From assembly GCA_022829145.1 (NCBI GenBank), contig CM040755.1, positions 12,897,063 through 12,961,062 of the forward strand: a DNA stretch of 64,000 nucleotides, given 5' to 3'. The stretch comes from Albula goreensis. Taxonomy: Eukaryota; Chordata; Actinopteri; Albuliformes; Albulidae. The stretch's first letter is position 1, and each line of letters starts with the position of its first letter. The position numbers and the translations under genes were made by a program. Below the pieces are notes generated by a model that saw only the letters and a list, made by a program, of their open reading frames with translations, searched no databases and had not been told where the DNA came from. Of this stretch, positions 61,101 to 64,000 are shown piece by piece.

Positions 61101-64000
61101 AATTGTAATTGTATATTATGTATTATAGTAATTGTGAATTTAAAAAGATGTAATGCTTGCTTTGTATCATATAGAGGTCAAGCTAGCTTCTTTAAACTAA
61201 GATGTTCATTGCAATTGTCACATGCACTTTGACCAAGGGCATCCAAAGAAGAGAACCAAGGACTTTGTGAAGGGAAACAAGTTGACAGAACATTGCCATT
61301 GATTTTATTTAGAATATGAAGGCAAATTCCATTGAGTATGGGGAAATATTTCTCTTACTGTGGTACAAGAATGTATATTTTAGTCTTTTTGATTATTACA
61401 ATCAATACAAAAAAACTTATTAGAGCACATGATTTTAAATAAATAAATTTAGTTTCAAACATGACTTGCAATTTGTCACCAAGCAACCTCCTACAGTAAC
61501 TGGCACTTTTGTACAATGCTGTTTTGCTGTCAACCTTGCTTTTTTCTACAGACATTACAATTTGTCCATCCTCTGACAACCTGTCAATCAGTGGCTCCTT
61601 CTAACCAGCTAATCATGTGCATGCTAGTGCACGTGGATGTGCACTGGCCTGGGGGCAGAAAGAAGATACATGTGTTTTTTCAGTATTTTCTTCAAACAGT
61701 GAAAGGCTGGCAGGGAGGCGTTGGTGCACTGACACAGGAAGCAGGCCCGTTTTCAGCAGACACCAGCTCACCTGGGGGAGATGAAGGAGATACTCCACAG
61801 AGAGAGCGGAAGCTTGTTTACTGTAGGGGAGAGTCTCTTTCATCCAGGGAGATTTTGATCCATCCTCAAAAACAAACACCCAACTCCCAGGGTTATGCTC
61901 TGCGTCAGTAGTGCCTGTCAATGATTAGCTGGAGCCAGGACAGGCAGGAAACAGTGGAGGTGGGACAGAGGCACTCTGGGGCTCCCTGTCTGTCTCTGCC
62001 ACCCCCTCTCTCTGTGTGATAGGCCGGCGCAGCCAAGGAGTCATACCCACGTGCCCCTGCAGGAAGAGCGCAGGCCCGCATTGCTACATACATGAAGGGG
62101 ACATGGGGACGGCTTGCCTGCTTGTTAGCACGCACAGTGTGCCATCGCAGCATGTGTAATGTAAAAATAGACACATCTGTAAGCGTTTTTTTTATATCCT
62201 CAGTTACACAGATAAATATTTCAGAAGGATGGCTGAGAGCACTGCTAGGCCTTTTGGAATTCTTGGTGGGGAATCAGCAGAGCTGTGGTTTACATGCCCA
62301 AGCCCCCACATGACTACAGCCACTCAGCTACCAGAGAAATGTGTGTGTGCGCGTGTGTGTACGGTTCACATTGCTTTCGCACATGCTGCAGAGGTCGTAG
62401 TGGGGGTGAGGTTTGAGTGTGCTGTGGCCTTGCTCTTTCTTCTGTTAGACCACTGCCACTCACTCATTTTAGCCTCCTCATCAAACCCAAAAATCGAATG
62501 CTCCTGGAGTGAACTCCCAGACTGTTCCGGTTTGCTCCCTCCTCTCTCACGCCATGCAGTGATGGGCTGAGGTCCCTCTGAACCCATCTGCATCACCTCG
62601 TTTGCCTGGAATCCAGAGGGGCTTAGCATAAGTCACCTGGAATTTAGATGTGCTGCCAGTAAATCGTTTTATGAACTTCATTGCATATGCATAAGTGTGG
62701 TTTGTGTAAATACACTTATATTTGCCTGATTATTACTCTTTGTTGTAGAATAATTGCCAAGAAATATGAAGCTATTTTTGGTGACCAGTTGCACCATGCA
62801 GCACAAACATTGTTTCCTTAAGATGTTCTCATACTTTAACATGATAACCCCTATACACCGCTATAAGGATTTGACAGTGGTTTCATAAACACTAGGATGA
62901 AATCAAACCTCTTCCATAGCCTCCCTTACTGTACACATTCCAAGCTGTATATAGAGATAGAGTATAGGTGATTCAGTTTCACCACCCTTGACCATATCAT
63001 ATACCTTACCATATCCAAACACATACTCATATGCACACGCACACACCTATACTATCCCTACATGTATGCCTTGATTAAATTATGAACAGACAACAGTCAC
63101 CACCCATGTACTAAAGCATACACACATTTATACATTCATGGATCTCATACAGTCAAAAACAAGCAAATGGGAATGTGCTCTTTATCTATGCAGAATAGCA
63201 GCTCCTGTGTGTGGGTATTCAGGCGTACACTCATTGGAAGTTTTGAAGGAATTTCAAAGATCTTCAAAGTTTCTGTGCATTGTATAACAGAAAAAGCAAT
63301 GTGTATGAGGAGCTGTGCCAGGTGGTGCAAACAGCTAATCACGTAACTGACCTCTAACACACATACGTACGCAGGGCCAGATGGTGCGGCCAGTGACCAC
63401 AGAGGGATCATTGACTGACGGCTCCACACTTCCACGTCAACTTTCCACCATCCCAGCATGTTCAAGCCAAACTCAGGAGCTCTGTAACCTAAATACTGCA
63501 CGTGGAGAGGGAAATAAGCTGCACTTCACCTGGAATGGCATGCCAGCCAACTGACTGTGAGAAAAGTACCCATAAATAGTGACTTACCACTGCATGAGGG
63601 GAGAAGCCAACTGAAACTTTCCTTTTTTAAATAATGTGGTCTACTGTTTTATTGAACATGTGACATTTTTCTACACATGATAGATTTTTAAAAATAAATA
63701 AATGACAATGATAGCTGAAATGAGTCACTTGTTAAACTGGAGCCAAAGACTTGAGCTGTTTCAGCCAACAGTTACAGCCCCAGTGTATGTGTGAAAGGAA
63801 TACATACTGTTAGGGTTTGATAATGTGACAATGTAGCTATGTTTAAGACTAGGAAGGAAGTCTGTGATAAACCATTTGCCCTTTAACACAACTTGTGGAC
63901 CCCGAGAAATTTGGAATTATTTTACTCCAGTGCGGGAACTGGAGGACTGTGCAACATATACAGTTAGTGCAAGCAGACAGTAGATCCCTGATGAGCCAGA

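Larger units (their letters stand above)
53371..64000. other. gene-poor DNA to window end
   Basis: No gene supported. Open frames are short and have no domain signature. It contains (TG)n tracts, two C-rich tracts and some low-CpG unique stretches (56220-56590, 57500-58160) that look like candidate conserved non-coding elements. Confidence 0.5.

Overview
The window is vertebrate nuclear DNA, almost certainly from a ray-finned (teleost) fish. It has split genes with GT-AG introns, AT-rich intergenic DNA, long dinucleotide microsatellites, a degenerate Tc1-like transposase and degenerate V-SINE-like fragments. Its gene order is gnb5, bcl2l10, mapk6. In mammals the same three neighbours occur in the same relative orientations: gnb5 and bcl2l10 share a strand and mapk6 converges on them. 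No bacterial, plasmid, phage or CRISPR features are seen.

Layout. (1) 1-5190 (+): the 3' half of gnb5 (G protein beta-5), six exons encoding the C-terminal WD40 blades, then a 3'UTR ending at a good polyadenylation signal. (2) About 6000-11035 (+): complete bcl2l10 (Nr13/Nrz family Bcl-2 protein, 176 aa in two coding exons), with a probable non-coding first exon and a promoter zone. (3) About 11-36 kb: a 25 kb gene-poor interval. It holds a 74/74-identical inverted repeat, a Tc1 transposase relic, two SINE relics, a CpG-bearing pocket with an RFX X-box and an exon-like segment, and a MARE palindrome. (4) About 36.0-47.7 kb (-): complete mapk6 (ERK3, 716 aa in five coding exons), with a 3'UTR, a 3 kb 5' region and a probable first exon near 47.6 kb. 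(5) About 47.7-64 kb: a second gene-poor interval. It holds a CpG-bearing spot at 49 kb with two short ORFs, a TATA-linked putative first coding exon on the minus strand at 53.0 kb, and C-rich tracts able to form G-quadruplexes on the minus strand. No confident gene is seen there, and the leo1 gene expected beside mapk6 from mammalian order was not recognised.

The three genes are not an operon and work in separate pathways. Gnb5 partners R7 RGS proteins to shut off Gi/o signalling. Bcl2l10 controls apoptosis and calcium at mitochondrial and ER membranes. Erk3 is an atypical MAP kinase acting with MK5. What links them is ancient synteny. All coordinates for coding exons were derived by reading splice junctions and checking that phases close. 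UTR, promoter and enhancer calls are inferences and carry low confidence.
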